Shown here piece by piece: positions 1 to 7,098 of a stretch of 22,483 nt of DNA. The first letter of the stretch is position 1, and every line of letters starts with the position of its first letter. The notes beneath the pieces are model-generated. The model did no database searches. It was not told where the DNA came from and saw only the letters and a program-made list of their open reading frames with translations. Where the stretch lies: NCBI GenBank assembly GCA_049976445.1, contig JBMFIF010000025.1, positions 1 through 22,483 of the forward strand. The letters run 5' to 3'. The position numbers and the translations under genes are program-made. Source of the DNA: JAVZOV01 sp049976445. Its GTDB lineage: Archaea > Thermoproteota > Thermoprotei > Gearchaeales > WAQG01.

Positions 1-394
1 ACACGTTTTCTCTAATCTTATGATACTTACTGATGTAGTTTGATGTACGTTAGTTAGGAGTGTTCATTAAAACTGTGGGAAAACATCATCAAACTCTCAA
101 CATAAAAACCACATCAAAATTATGCGACAAAGCAGTTTTTCATCTCACTAAAGGGCAAGGTTTTCATTTTTGTAATCGATTCAAACCTAAAAGACTCATA
201 AACCTATTATCTCTCAGAACACATATAAGCTTGGATAAGTCTCTTCATAGTTAAAGTTAGAAGGCAGCCACATCATACTTTTAGAAGCATTACCAAAAAC
301 ATCACTATATTTCTCGAGAATCTTCTTAAGCTTAGATGACAAAGCTTGTTTGAATTTTGCTATATTAACCTTAATTAGATCAACTTAAAAATCA
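1..394. other. Gene-poor left edge, no intact gene
   Basis: This AT-rich stretch lies downstream of the 3' end of the debranching-enzyme-like gene. A 64-codon plus-strand frame at 60-254 has no family resemblance and a Lys/His/Leu-rich composition typical of chance translation. The only suggestive content is a minus-strand frame at 214-387, listed separately. I see no tRNA, array or strong promoter here. The left end of the window cuts whatever lies further upstream. Confidence 0.5.
214..387 (-). pseudogene. Possible remnant of a transposase
   Basis: Read on the minus strand, this stretch is open for about 55 codons without a start codon and ends in TGA. It includes the segments LIKVNIAKFKQALSSKLKKI and LEKYSDVFGNASKSMMWL. 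The spacing of a basic helix, then L-x-x-I-L-E-x-Y-x-D-V-F, then A-x-K-x-x-x-x-L is reminiscent of the middle of IS110-type transposases. The resemblance is from memory and weak. No inverted repeats, catalytic residues or neighbouring transposase parts are visible, so a chance open frame is a real alternative. Confidence 0.2.
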
Positions 395-2590
395 TTAATC
401 AGACAATAGTCTTTCTATTATGATATCTTTAAATTTAATGTATGGATCTATGAATATGCTCCATGATTGTGATGGATTTTTTACAGGTACTGGATTGTCT
501 GAGGTTTCTCTAGGATAAGGATTTTTACCTTCAGGTAATGCATACAGTTCTCTTGCATGAAATATCGTCGATTCTGATATTGATGCATCTAGATAGTTCA
601 GTAATACATCACCGATGAATTCTTTCTCATTTAATATATGTGCTAACTCAATCAAGTATGGTGTGTCTCTAGGCCATATTACATATCCATGATATTCCTC
701 ATCTCCCTTAAACACTCTACTACCAATGGTCCTAGTTATTATTCCAAATGGTTTCCATTTGTTATTTAATGAAATGCGTCTATAAATCAGTAAATCATTT
801 TTCATCATAGTCCAAATCTTATTCAGCATACTTCTGTTAAATATCCACGGTACAATTGATGCAGCCACAATATTAACCGATGAAGATGTAGTATCTTTTA
901 TATCGTATTCAAATATAACTGCATTATTTAATTTATTCATACTATTGTTCCAAAAAAGTTTTATGTAATTCTTTCTTCCACTTTTTAACAATTTATTAAG
1001 AATATCTGAAATGTTATCTACTCGGTAACCTTCTGACTGCAATTTTTTAGTAAGCCATAAAGTTTGATCTAACATTTTTAACCACATTGCATTAATTTCC
1101 GGGAGTAAAACTGTTGGTAATGATAAATACTTCTCGATATCTTCCCTTTTTCTCCTTAACTCTTTTATTGAATTTCTGCTCAATCTGCCAGGTACGTGGT
1201 AAACAAAACCATCTACATTTGCATATATCATAGTGTCTATCCAGCTTTGACATGCTACAGTTTTGAGAAGCCCTGTTGTTTCATCTATTTGTGTACACAT
1301 ATTTTTTGTATCACTCCATGCTGTTATTATGCTACTTATGTAGTCCAGGAGAATTAATGCTTCTTTTGGATTCCAGTATTCTGAAAGAAAATTAAGGTAA
1401 TTAATAATCCATTTAAGCGTTCCGTCAATCGTATAGGAACAGGGTGATCTATTTTTATGTATAATAGTAATCGGAAGAAGACCTATCTCTTTATTTAATA
1501 TTAATGGCATCGTCTTTAGTACCTCTATGATCCATTTCTCTCCTTTTAATCTTGTTAGTGCCATGAAATTATTACTAATCACTTCCATCAAATCTCTAAT
1601 CCATACTGATCTAAACCACCACGCACCAGCCTCCGGTAGAGTTATATTAAAGGGTTTTACGCGTATTCCCAGAGTGTACAATGTTGAAATTAAACCAAAT
1701 AAAGCATTATCAAAATATTCAATACCCAAAGAAACATCTAAAAATTTATTAAAAACTCGTTCTAACTCTGTATCACTAACAGCATATATTTTTCTTACCT
1801 TCAAATTGTTGTTGACCAGAGAAACTATAACATTGATGGCGATTTCATTATCTTCCACTTCAAAAAATCCTGGTATATATAATGTTTTAACGTGTGATTT
1901 AAATATCATACCTTTTTCACTTTCTTCACGAGCACCATCACCTAATTTATAAATCCATTGCAAGGAATTTTCTTCCTTACTAAAAGAAGTTTTATTACTA
2001 TTAAGCATGATTTTTAGTTCATGATTCTTTCGGTTTATGAGCAAATAATTTTTACCAATTTCTTTTATACTATGCTCGCCAGGTGCAGAGTTATCATAAA
2101 CATGTCTCATATCTATAAGAGGCGCAATCTTAGCACGTATTAGTTCGTTAGTTCTTATATCAATTTTTAATTGCGCAGCCTCAATAAGATCTATTAACTC
2201 GTATGTCAATGAAATAGTATTATTATTAATGGCATAGTTATACACTACTTTATTGGGTTTTATAATCAAATTAATAGGTTTTGGAGCTATAAATTTATCT
2301 TTATTAAATACAGAGAGTGCAAAACCGTCAATAATCTTCCAATTATCACCGTTTAGCAGTACATTAAAACCCTCATAGCTATAATCTCTGTTAGGTACTA
2401 TATATTCTGTAAAGTTTATTATTGTTCTAACTGAAAAACATGAAAAACCCAGCTCTGCAGTAGGTATTCGTAATAAGAATCGTTTAGTTCTAGGGTAAAA
2501 CCAATCAGGATTCTCTTCGGCATTAACTATTATTCTAGGTATAATATTTTTTTCGTAATTTACTACGTTCTTTGAAATATGGGCCCTCAT
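395..2590 (-). CDS. Glycogen-debranching-enzyme-like protein (amylo-alpha-1,6-glucosidase, GDE_C type)
   Basis: This 731-residue protein probably hydrolyses alpha-glucan or related glycosidic bonds. Its second half (about 290-720) carries the pattern of the (alpha/alpha)6-barrel GDE_C domain: AWWFRSVWIRDL at 323-334, CSYTIDGTLKWI at 383-394 (compare Y-x-x-x-D-A-x-L-W-F-I), QSWIDT at 448-453, PEINAMWLKML at 497-507 (compare P-V-E-I-N-A-L-W), and NPVPVKNPSQSWS at 699-711. No signal peptide or membrane segment is evident, so it should be cytosolic. The first 290 residues look beta-rich and match nothing I recognise; in related enzymes this part is a sugar-binding or transferase module. The ATG follows GATAGAAAG without a strong ribosome-binding site. 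The gene stands alone: no glycogen synthase, phosphorylase or GH13 gene is near. The general family is fairly sure; the substrate is unknown. Confidence 0.7.
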   Translation of the reverse strand: MRAHISKNVVNYEKNIIPRIIVNAEENPDWFYPRTKRFLLRIPTAELGFSCFSVRTIINFTEYIVPNRDYSYEGFNVLLNGDNWKIIDGFALSVFNKDKFIAPKPINLIIKPNKVVYNYAINNNTISLTYELIDLIEAAQLKIDIRTNELIRAKIAPLIDMRHVYDNSAPGEHSIKEIGKNYLLINRKNHELKIMLNSNKTSFSKEENSLQWIYKLGDGAREESEKGMIFKSHVKTLYIPGFFEVEDNEIAINVIVSLVNNNLKVRKIYAVSDTELERVFNKFLDVSLGIEYFDNALFGLISTLYTLGIRVKPFNITLPEAGAWWFRSVWIRDLMEVISNNFMALTRLKGEKWIIEVLKTMPLILNKEIGLLPITIIHKNRSPCSYTIDGTLKWIINYLNFLSEYWNPKEALILLDYISSIITAWSDTKNMCTQIDETTGLLKTVACQSWIDTMIYANVDGFVYHVPGRLSRNSIKELRRKREDIEKYLSLPTVLLPEINAMWLKMLDQTLWLTKKLQSEGYRVDNISDILNKLLKSGRKNYIKLFWNNSMNKLNNAVIFEYDIKDTTSSSVNIVAASIVPWIFNRSMLNKIWTMMKNDLLIYRRISLNNKWKPFGIITRTIGSRVFKGDEEYHGYVIWPRDTPYLIELAHILNEKEFIGDVLLNYLDASISESTIFHARELYALPEGKNPYPRETSDNPVPVKNPSQSWSIFIDPYIKFKDIIIERLLSD

Positions 2591-2787
2591 CTTTCTATCT
2601 TACTTATTTTTCTCTATTTATTTACTTTTCTTAACATTTCTTCTGCTCTTTCTCTTAACATTGTATATTATTCTGCTCCGTGTACTATCGTTAAATTAGA
2701 TCAATATTCTCTCTATATTATCATTCATTTTTCTTTTAAGGAAAGTAATTTGCTGATATCATTTTTATAAGCATTTATTATGATTTT

Positions 2788-3144
2788 TTAATACAGTGAA
2801 ACACCTATCGTAATTTTTCGTAATATTATTAATTGCTCATTGTTTTTTGTAAAGAATCCAACATGAAGATATCTATAATTTCCTTCCAATGTAAACCATA
2901 CATACATAGTCTGTGCACCGCTGGGTTTAAATTTTGTTTCAACAAAATCTTCCAATGTAGCCTTAACAACATTCCAGTCATTAGCATAAAAATATGTAAC
3001 ATAACTATCCATATATTCTATATTAGCATTACACCTTGATACAAACTCGGCTTTTATACCAAGTTCTAATAATCTATTCATCACATCATTGCGAACCTTA
3101 TCCTTTTGGATTACTTGAGGTTGTGATGGAGCGGAATAAGACAT
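2788..3144 (-). CDS. Small unrecognised cytosolic protein (118 aa)
   Basis: I do not recognise this protein. From the ATG at 3144 it has 118 residues. A short Ser/Pro/Gln-rich start (SYSAPSQPQ) is followed by a mixed alpha/beta stretch: a helix around 14-32, aromatic segments YVTYFYANDWNVV and TMYVWFTLEGNYRYLHVGFF, and a basic, hydrophobic C-terminus. There is one cysteine and no zinc motif, signal peptide or membrane segment. A GTG four codons upstream (3156) keeps the frame, but GGTGAT there sits well as the ribosome-binding site for the ATG, so I chose the ATG. The balanced amino-acid composition and good ribosome-binding site support a real gene. It is single, between the debranching-like gene and the divergent trmJ region, which gives no clue to its job. 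Confidence 0.7.
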   Translation of the reverse strand: MSYSAPSQPQVIQKDKVRNDVMNRLLELGIKAEFVSRCNANIEYMDSYVTYFYANDWNVVKATLEDFVETKFKPSGAQTMYVWFTLEGNYRYLHVGFFTKNNEQLIILRKITIGVSLY

Positions 3145-3470
3145 ATTTATCACCACGATTATGATAGATTTTTTATTTAAATTTAACTCTATGCTTCATT
3201 ATTTTTCCAGAATTTTAAACTAATGAAATAAGCTTTCTCACCAATAAAAAATCTTGTTTTTAGACTGTTAAGAAGAGTTTTTTATCCTTAGTGTGAGATA
3301 AAGTTTTTATGTTTGGTGTTTCCAATACTATGCAATGATGAGGATTTTAAGAATCTTGATATTTAAGTTCAACAACTATAATAAAGGACATAACCTAGGA
3401 AGATTTTTGAATCACGCATTATGCAGAGTAGAAATAACTCCTTATGGACAGGCAGGAGGTTGATCCAACT
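3145..3470. other. Divergent promoter region between the small protein and trmJ
   Basis: This 326-bp non-coding spacer separates two divergent genes. It is AT-rich, with several possible TATA elements, for example CTATAATA near 3376 for trmJ. It holds the 12-mer TAAAGGACATAA at 3382-3393, which recurs at 4918-4929 ahead of the METTL5-like gene. The sequence ATGATGA near 3335 resembles a C box, but I could not find matching D, C' and D' boxes, so I do not call a C/D sRNA. No tRNA-like fold was seen. Confidence 0.5.
3454..3460 (+). promoter_or_regulatory. Strong Shine-Dalgarno site that decides the trmJ start
   Basis: AGGAGGT, followed by TGATC, is close to a full complement of the archaeal 16S rRNA 3' end. 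It ends ten bases before the ATG at 3471 and lies inside the first codons if the earlier ATG at 3444 is used. This favours 3471. Confidence 0.6.
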
Positions 3471-4271
3471 ATGAGCATAATTCAGATCAATAAATCACAT
3501 AAAAGAGCCCGTTCTCTTATGGGAAGTATGCTAGATAAAGAATCTAGATATACTGAAATGATCAGAATAGTAGTTGTTGAACCAATTTATGAATTTAACA
3601 TTGGAATGATTGCAAGAGCTATGAAAAACTTTGGGTTTAACAATTTATATCTTGTGAATCCTAAATCATTAAGCGAAGAAGCTCGAAAATATGCTTCTCA
3701 TGCTGCAGATATTCTAGAGAATGCAAAAGTAGTCAAGACACTTAATGATGCTCTCAAAGATGTAGATTTATCAATAGCAACAACTGGAGTAATAGGGGGA
3801 GATTATAACGTATTAAGAATAGCAGTCCCAATTCAAGAACTTAGCAACCTAATTAATTATCATGGTAGTATAGCATTAGTTTTCGGTAGGGAAGATCACG
3901 GGTTAAGCAATGAAGAAATAGCATTGTGCGATATGGTTGCTACAATACCAACATCAGAAGAATACCCTGTAATGAATCTATCACATGCAGTAGCAGTAAT
4001 ACTTTATGAACTCACTAGAAATAGGATAAGAGCAAAGAAGTACAGATTAGCTAAAAGAGATGAGAGAAAAATGATAGAAAAATTCTTCATTGAAACTCTT
4101 AAGCATACTAAAATCCAAACACATAAAATCCGTACATCAGAATTAGTATTTTCTAGATTATTATCAAGAAGCTTTCTTACAGGTAGAGAAGCTTATACCC
4201 TAATAGGATGCTTCAGAAAAATTCATGACCTAGTAACAGAATGCTCGTCTAAAGAAAATTTAACGACATAA
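3471..4271 (+). CDS. TrmJ-like SPOUT tRNA 2'-O-methyltransferase
   Basis: The protein belongs to the SpoU/TrmH class of SPOUT methyltransferases, which use S-adenosylmethionine and fold with a C-terminal trefoil knot. All three class motifs are present: NIGMIARAMKNFGF at about 43-56 with the catalytic-type Arg49, LVFGREDHGLSNEE, and YPVMNLSHAVAVILYEL. The wording of these motifs matches TrmJ best. In Sulfolobus, TrmJ methylates the ribose of C32 in tRNA; other archaeal paralogues could act on rRNA. A helical basic tail of about 70 residues follows. The ATG at 3471 has a strong ribosome-binding site and gives 266 residues. An upstream ATG at 3444 and a downstream one at 3558 (protein starting MIRIVVVEP, the usual family start) are alternatives. 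The 3' end overlaps the convergent methyltransferase gene by 49 bp. Confidence 0.85.
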   Translation: MSIIQINKSHKRARSLMGSMLDKESRYTEMIRIVVVEPIYEFNIGMIARAMKNFGFNNLYLVNPKSLSEEARKYASHAADILENAKVVKTLNDALKDVDLSIATTGVIGGDYNVLRIAVPIQELSNLINYHGSIALVFGREDHGLSNEEIALCDMVATIPTSEEYPVMNLSHAVAVILYELTRNRIRAKKYRLAKRDERKMIEKFFIETLKHTKIQTHKIRTSELVFSRLLSRSFLTGREAYTLIGCFRKIHDLVTECSSKENLTT

Positions 4272-4816
4272 AGCCGTTCAAAAAAGAATGATTTCTCAGC
4301 AACAACTTCAACACTATTAAACAAAGTACGCGCATTCTTCATCGTTTCTTGTACATCAGTTAATGATGAATAAACTACATAACATAATCCGTAATGTGTA
4401 AGCACTCTTCTCGCATCAATAATAAACCTAGCAATTACATCACTTTTACCGTAAAATTGAAGCGTTTGCATATCAATATCAGTTTTATATTCATCACTTG
4501 GCAAATATGGAGGATTAAAAATAACCAAATCGACTGAAGAATCTTTTAATACAGAAATCAGATCGCATACTATGAGATCAATATTATGAATCTTTTTATT
4601 TCTGATACTATCACGAGCTTCCCTTATAGAACCAAAATCAATATCAGTCCCAATCACAAAATCGCAATTACCCGCTATGTTAATTGCTATAAACCCGGCC
4701 CCAGTTCCTACATCAACAGCTATTCCAGTCTTTAGATTCTTTACACTATCAAGCAATAGAAAACTATCATCAGATGGTCTATATGGCACAGCATTCTTGT
4801 GATTATACGTCATCAT
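4223..4816 (-). CDS. HEMK2/Mtq2-like release-factor glutamine methyltransferase
   Basis: This is a class I S-adenosylmethionine methyltransferase of the HemK2/PrmC-related group. By analogy with eukaryotic HEMK2 and archaeal relatives it is expected to methylate the GGQ glutamine of aRF1 together with a Trm112-type partner, which is not in this window. From the chosen ATG it has 197 residues: RPSDDSFLLLD near 13-23 (compare the E-P-S-D-D-S-F-L-L motif), the SAM loop VDVGTGAG at 34-41, and the substrate signature NPPY at 101-104. The start was placed at the first of two adjacent ATGs, preceded by AGGGGAAT. An ATG 22 codons upstream (4882) would add a Lys-rich stretch with no family counterpart. 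It is convergent with trmJ and its last 49 bp overlap that gene on the other strand. Confidence 0.8.
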   Translation of the reverse strand: MMTYNHKNAVPYRPSDDSFLLLDSVKNLKTGIAVDVGTGAGFIAINIAGNCDFVIGTDIDFGSIREARDSIRNKKIHNIDLIVCDLISVLKDSSVDLVIFNPPYLPSDEYKTDIDMQTLQFYGKSDVIARFIIDARRVLTHYGLCYVVYSSLTDVQETMKNARTLFNSVEVVAEKSFFFERLYVVKFSLDEHSVTRS

Positions 4817-4917
4817 ATTCCCCTGCTTTGAAACATATCTTTTCTTTAAAAATAAGCACTTTCTTTTTAATAAATATTGCAACTGAAAGCTTCTCTAGAG
4901 AAAAAAGAAAGTCAAAT

Positions 4918-4940
4918 TAAAGGACATAAAATTTTAAAAT
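4918..4940 (+). promoter_or_regulatory. Likely promoter of the METTL5-like gene
   Basis: TAAAGGACATAA (4918-4929) is followed by an A/T stretch, ATTTTAAAAT, that can serve as the TATA element. It lies about 25-35 bp before the TTG and ATG candidate starts, which would give a leaderless or very short-leadered transcript. The same 12-mer occurs at 3382-3393, upstream of trmJ. No transcript start data exist here, so the exact element is inferred. Confidence 0.35.
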
Positions 4941-4976
4941 GCTAATTGCCTATAATAAAAATAGTTGAGTATTACT

Positions 4977-5594
4977 ATGGGATTAATAAAAAAACGTTCT
5001 TTAGAAATTATGCTTGAGAGATTAAAGGATTACGAGAATCCTAGGCCAGAATTTGAACAATATTCATTAACAGCTTCTGATGCTGCAAAAATTCTGTGGA
5101 TGTCATTAGATGATATATCCGGCAGGATAATATTAGATCCAGGATGCGGACCAGGACGTTTATTAATAGGTGCTGCACTGCTCGGTGCTCATTATGCAAT
5201 TGGCATTGATATAGATCAGAATGTTCTTCGGATAACCAAATACAATATAAAAATGTTTAACTTAGGAGCTATTATCGATGTAATAGTATGTGATTATTCA
5301 TATCCTTGTATAAGATATGCTGATACAATTATACAGAATCCTCCCTTTGGTGTTCAGAAAAGACATATGGATAGAATTTTTATTAAAAGCAGTTCAAAGA
5401 TTGCCAATGTAATATATTCAATACATAAGGCATCCAACTCAGATTTTCTTTTAAAATTTTATGAAAAAAATATGTGCAAGGTCGAGAAAATATTCAAATC
5501 CATAATATTACTCAAAATGACCATGAAGCATCACAAAAAAAGATTATATAGGGTGCAAGTTGAAATTTATAAAGCTGTGGTGCAGAAAAAGTGA
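4977..5594 (+). CDS. METTL5-like rRNA N6-adenine methyltransferase
   Basis: A 205-residue class I methyltransferase whose layout follows METTL5 closely: an N-terminal LEIMLERLKDYENPRPEFEQ (compare L-x-x-x-L-x-x-V-x-x-F-x-x-P-K-x-x-x-E-Q-Y), the SAM loop LDPGCGPGRLLIG at about 53-65, GIDID, and the catalytic NPPF at 121-124. An IYSIHKASNSDFLLKF segment matches the conserved Y-S-L-H-K. METTL5 makes m6A in the decoding region of human 18S rRNA with TRMT112; an archaeal rRNA target is a reasonable inference. The TTG at 4965 is an alternative start four codons upstream; neither has a clear ribosome-binding site, in keeping with a leaderless message. The stop codon TGA overlaps the GTG start of csl4, so the two are co-translated. 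Confidence 0.85.
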   Translation: MGLIKKRSLEIMLERLKDYENPRPEFEQYSLTASDAAKILWMSLDDISGRIILDPGCGPGRLLIGAALLGAHYAIGIDIDQNVLRITKYNIKMFNLGAIIDVIVCDYSYPCIRYADTIIQNPPFGVQKRHMDRIFIKSSSKIANVIYSIHKASNSDFLLKFYEKNMCKVEKIFKSIILLKMTMKHHKKRLYRVQVEIYKAVVQKK

Positions 5595-6160
5595 GCCGCA
5601 AAACACACCAAATAAAAAATCTCGGAATATACATGCCTGGCACACCTGTTGGTGTGATAGAAGAATTCCTACCAGGTGAAGGGCTAATAGAAGATAATGG
5701 ATACATATACACTATAGGCACAGGTGAAGTTGAATTAGACTTATCCTCAAGAATAGCACGACTCAGACCAATTAAAAAACCTTTAATACCAAAAATTAAC
5801 GACATAGTAATAGCAGTTATTTTAGACCATAATAAAGATCATGCCAATGTAAAAATAATAGGCATCGAAAAATCTCGAGAATCCATCATCGATGTAGAAC
5901 TAGATGGACTCCTACTCTTAAGAAGCAGAAAAAACCCATTAGAAATCAGAAACTATGATATTATAAGAGCAAAAGTAACAGCAGACACAATACCATTAGT
6001 TCTAGAAATTAACGACAAAAAATTAGGATTAATATATGCATTATGTCCACAATGCCCTGGAGAACTAGTAATAAAAGGAAAGAAAATAGTTTGTTCTCAA
6101 TGTGGGTTCGTTGACAACAGAAAACCAGAAGAACCAAATTGGTTCAGAAAAATACAATAA
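5591..6160 (+). CDS. Exosome RNA-binding cap subunit Csl4
   Basis: Csl4 forms part of the RNA-binding cap of the archaeal exosome and, in Sulfolobus, helps recruit DnaG. The 189-residue protein has the family's three parts: an N-terminal barrel with MPGTPVGVIEEFLPGEG (15-31), an S1-like central domain from about 65 to 148, and a C-terminal zinc ribbon with Cys152, Cys155, Cys168 and Cys171 (CPQC...CSQC). It starts at a GTG overlapping the upstream TGA, with GGTG eight bases before it. The ATG at codon 15 would also fit the family, but the coupling and ribosome-binding site favour GTG. Pairing with a METTL5-like gene fits the known exosome-linked gene neighbourhood in archaea. Confidence 0.92.
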   Translation: MSRKTHQIKNLGIYMPGTPVGVIEEFLPGEGLIEDNGYIYTIGTGEVELDLSSRIARLRPIKKPLIPKINDIVIAVILDHNKDHANVKIIGIEKSRESIIDVELDGLLLLRSRKNPLEIRNYDIIRAKVTADTIPLVLEINDKKLGLIYALCPQCPGELVIKGKKIVCSQCGFVDNRKPEEPNWFRKIQ

Positions 6161-6217
6161 AATCTTCATTTTTGTAATTAAAAACTTTATTTCTCCAAAG
6201 GGTAGTGGAATCAGGTT

Positions 6218-6237
6218 AGTATGAACCAATTCATACT
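6218..6237 (+). other. Perfect 8-bp inverted repeat with 4-base loop behind csl4
   Basis: AGTATGAA-CCAA-TTCATACT forms a hairpin with eight perfect pairs, 57 bases after the csl4 stop codon and about 180 bases before rpoL. It is not followed by a run of T, so it is not a classical intrinsic terminator. It could be a 3'-UTR hairpin, an RNA processing site, or a dyad operator. On the minus strand a GATGAG and a CTGA flank the area, but they do not make convincing C and D boxes. Confidence 0.5.
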
Positions 6238-6371
6238 CATCCTTTCTTAAAATAGTATAAAACTTATCCTAAAATGATTCAACTATCCTTCAAAGTTTAC
6301 TCGTAACCTAAAGTCATTAAAATATGATCAACTCTCTCTATCTGACAATTTTATGCATCAAAACGCTAGAG

Positions 6372-6379
6372 TTATATTA
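6372..6379 (+). promoter_or_regulatory. TATA element of rpoL
   Basis: TTATATTA lies 37-44 bp before the rpoL ATG. A start point about 25 bp downstream would fall near 6400, just before the ribosome-binding site GGTAGGGTG at 6401-6409. Spacing fits an archaeal TATA promoter with a short leader. Confidence 0.45.
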
Positions 6380-6415
6380 TACTACAAATTTTCAAAATAA
6401 GGTAGGGTGTAAAGT

Positions 6416-6697
6416 ATGGAGATGAAGATCTTAGAAAAAGGAAATAACTCAATACTCTTAGAGTTTAAAGATGTTGATATTGGGTTCTGCTATGCCATAG
6501 TTAAGCAACTCTTAACTGATAAAAGAATTCTCAACGCATGGGCAAATAAACCCCACCCATTAGAACCAATAATAAAGATGTACATACTCACAGATGGAAC
6601 AATAACTCCTAAGAATGCACTTAAAGAAGCTTTAAACAAAATCGAATATTCTTTACAAGAATTAAAACAAGAATTTATTAAAGCATTGAGCAAATGA
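6416..6697 (+). CDS. DNA-directed RNA polymerase subunit L (Rpo11)
   Basis: RpoL is the archaeal counterpart of eukaryotic Rpb11/AC19. It pairs with RpoD to form the assembly platform of RNA polymerase. The 93-residue length is normal. The family pattern is clear: an N-terminal beta hairpin (ILEKGNNSILLEFKDVD), a helix ending near the conserved HPL at about 47-49, then IKMYILTDGTITPKNALKEA and a long C-terminal helix. The ATG at 6416 has GGTAGGGTG six bases upstream; a second ATG two codons later is less well placed. The stop TGA overlaps the next gene's ATG (ATGA), so the downstream DUF99-like protein is translationally coupled to it. Confidence 0.88.
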   Translation: MEMKILEKGNNSILLEFKDVDIGFCYAIVKQLLTDKRILNAWANKPHPLEPIIKMYILTDGTITPKNALKEALNKIEYSLQELKQEFIKALSK

Positions 6698-7098
6698 AAC
6701 GCGGACTACGAGCTTTAGGATTTTCAGCAAGGAACATAAATGATAAAAAAATAATAGTAGGAGTATTACTCCGTGAGTTTATAATAGAAGGAATTACGGT
6801 TTATCTAATTGATAAAAATAACTATTCCACAACATTAAAAGAAAGAATACTTAAAGATAAGTATTATATACAAGCTCATATCATACTCTTTGATGATGAA
6901 TACTTTGAACAAAACGACCTAAATCAGATTATAGTGCAACTAGGTAAACAATCATTAAAAACCAGCGAACTAAGGCAAAAAAACATACACACAAAATTAG
7001 AATCATTAGCATTTCAAGCATGTTCATACGCAAACATAATACTTAACTCACTAAACTCCGCACTATTAAACGAACTTTATGAAGAAAAAATCACTTAA
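6694..7098 (+). CDS. Short DUF99-like protein coupled to RpoL
   Basis: This 134-residue protein resembles the archaeal DUF99 family. GLRALGFSARN at 4-14 compares with the G-x-R-x-L-G-x-A-E-S start of that family. IIVGVLLREFIIEGITVYLI at 20-39 compares with the V-L-A-G-V-V-M-R-x-x-x-x-I-D-G segment. A Thr-rich turn, a buried strand (HIILFDD) and a C-terminal helix (LESLAFQACSYANIILNSL) follow in the expected order. It is shorter than usual for DUF99 (about 180-200) and lacks the middle V-I-x-x-x-Y-E segment, so it may be a degenerate or specialised form. DUF99 has been suggested to be an endonuclease-like fold; I infer no activity here. The ATGA overlap with rpoL makes co-expression very likely. 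No membrane segment or metal motif is seen. Confidence 0.5.
   Translation: MKRGLRALGFSARNINDKKIIVGVLLREFIIEGITVYLIDKNNYSTTLKERILKDKYYIQAHIILFDDEYFEQNDLNQIIVQLGKQSLKTSELRQKNIHTKLESLAFQACSYANIILNSLNSALLNELYEEKIT

Noticed and set aside
60..254. 64-codon plus-strand open frame at the left edge
   Set aside because: No family pattern, no good ribosome-binding site, and a composition like random AT-rich translation.
1527..1952. 141-codon plus-strand frame inside the debranching-like gene
   Set aside because: It lies wholly within the clear minus-strand coding region and reads as a shadow frame with Ser/Leu/Thr-rich nonsense.
2579..2770. 63-codon plus-strand hydrophobic frame upstream of the debranching-like gene
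   Set aside because: The Leu/Ser/Ile-rich translation comes from a T-rich promoter spacer; it overlaps the start of the real gene and has no ribosome-binding site.
3330..3400. Candidate C/D box sRNA (ATGATGA near 3335)
   Set aside because: A C-box-like heptamer is present, but no D box CTGA or internal C'/D' pair at the right spacing was found on that strand.
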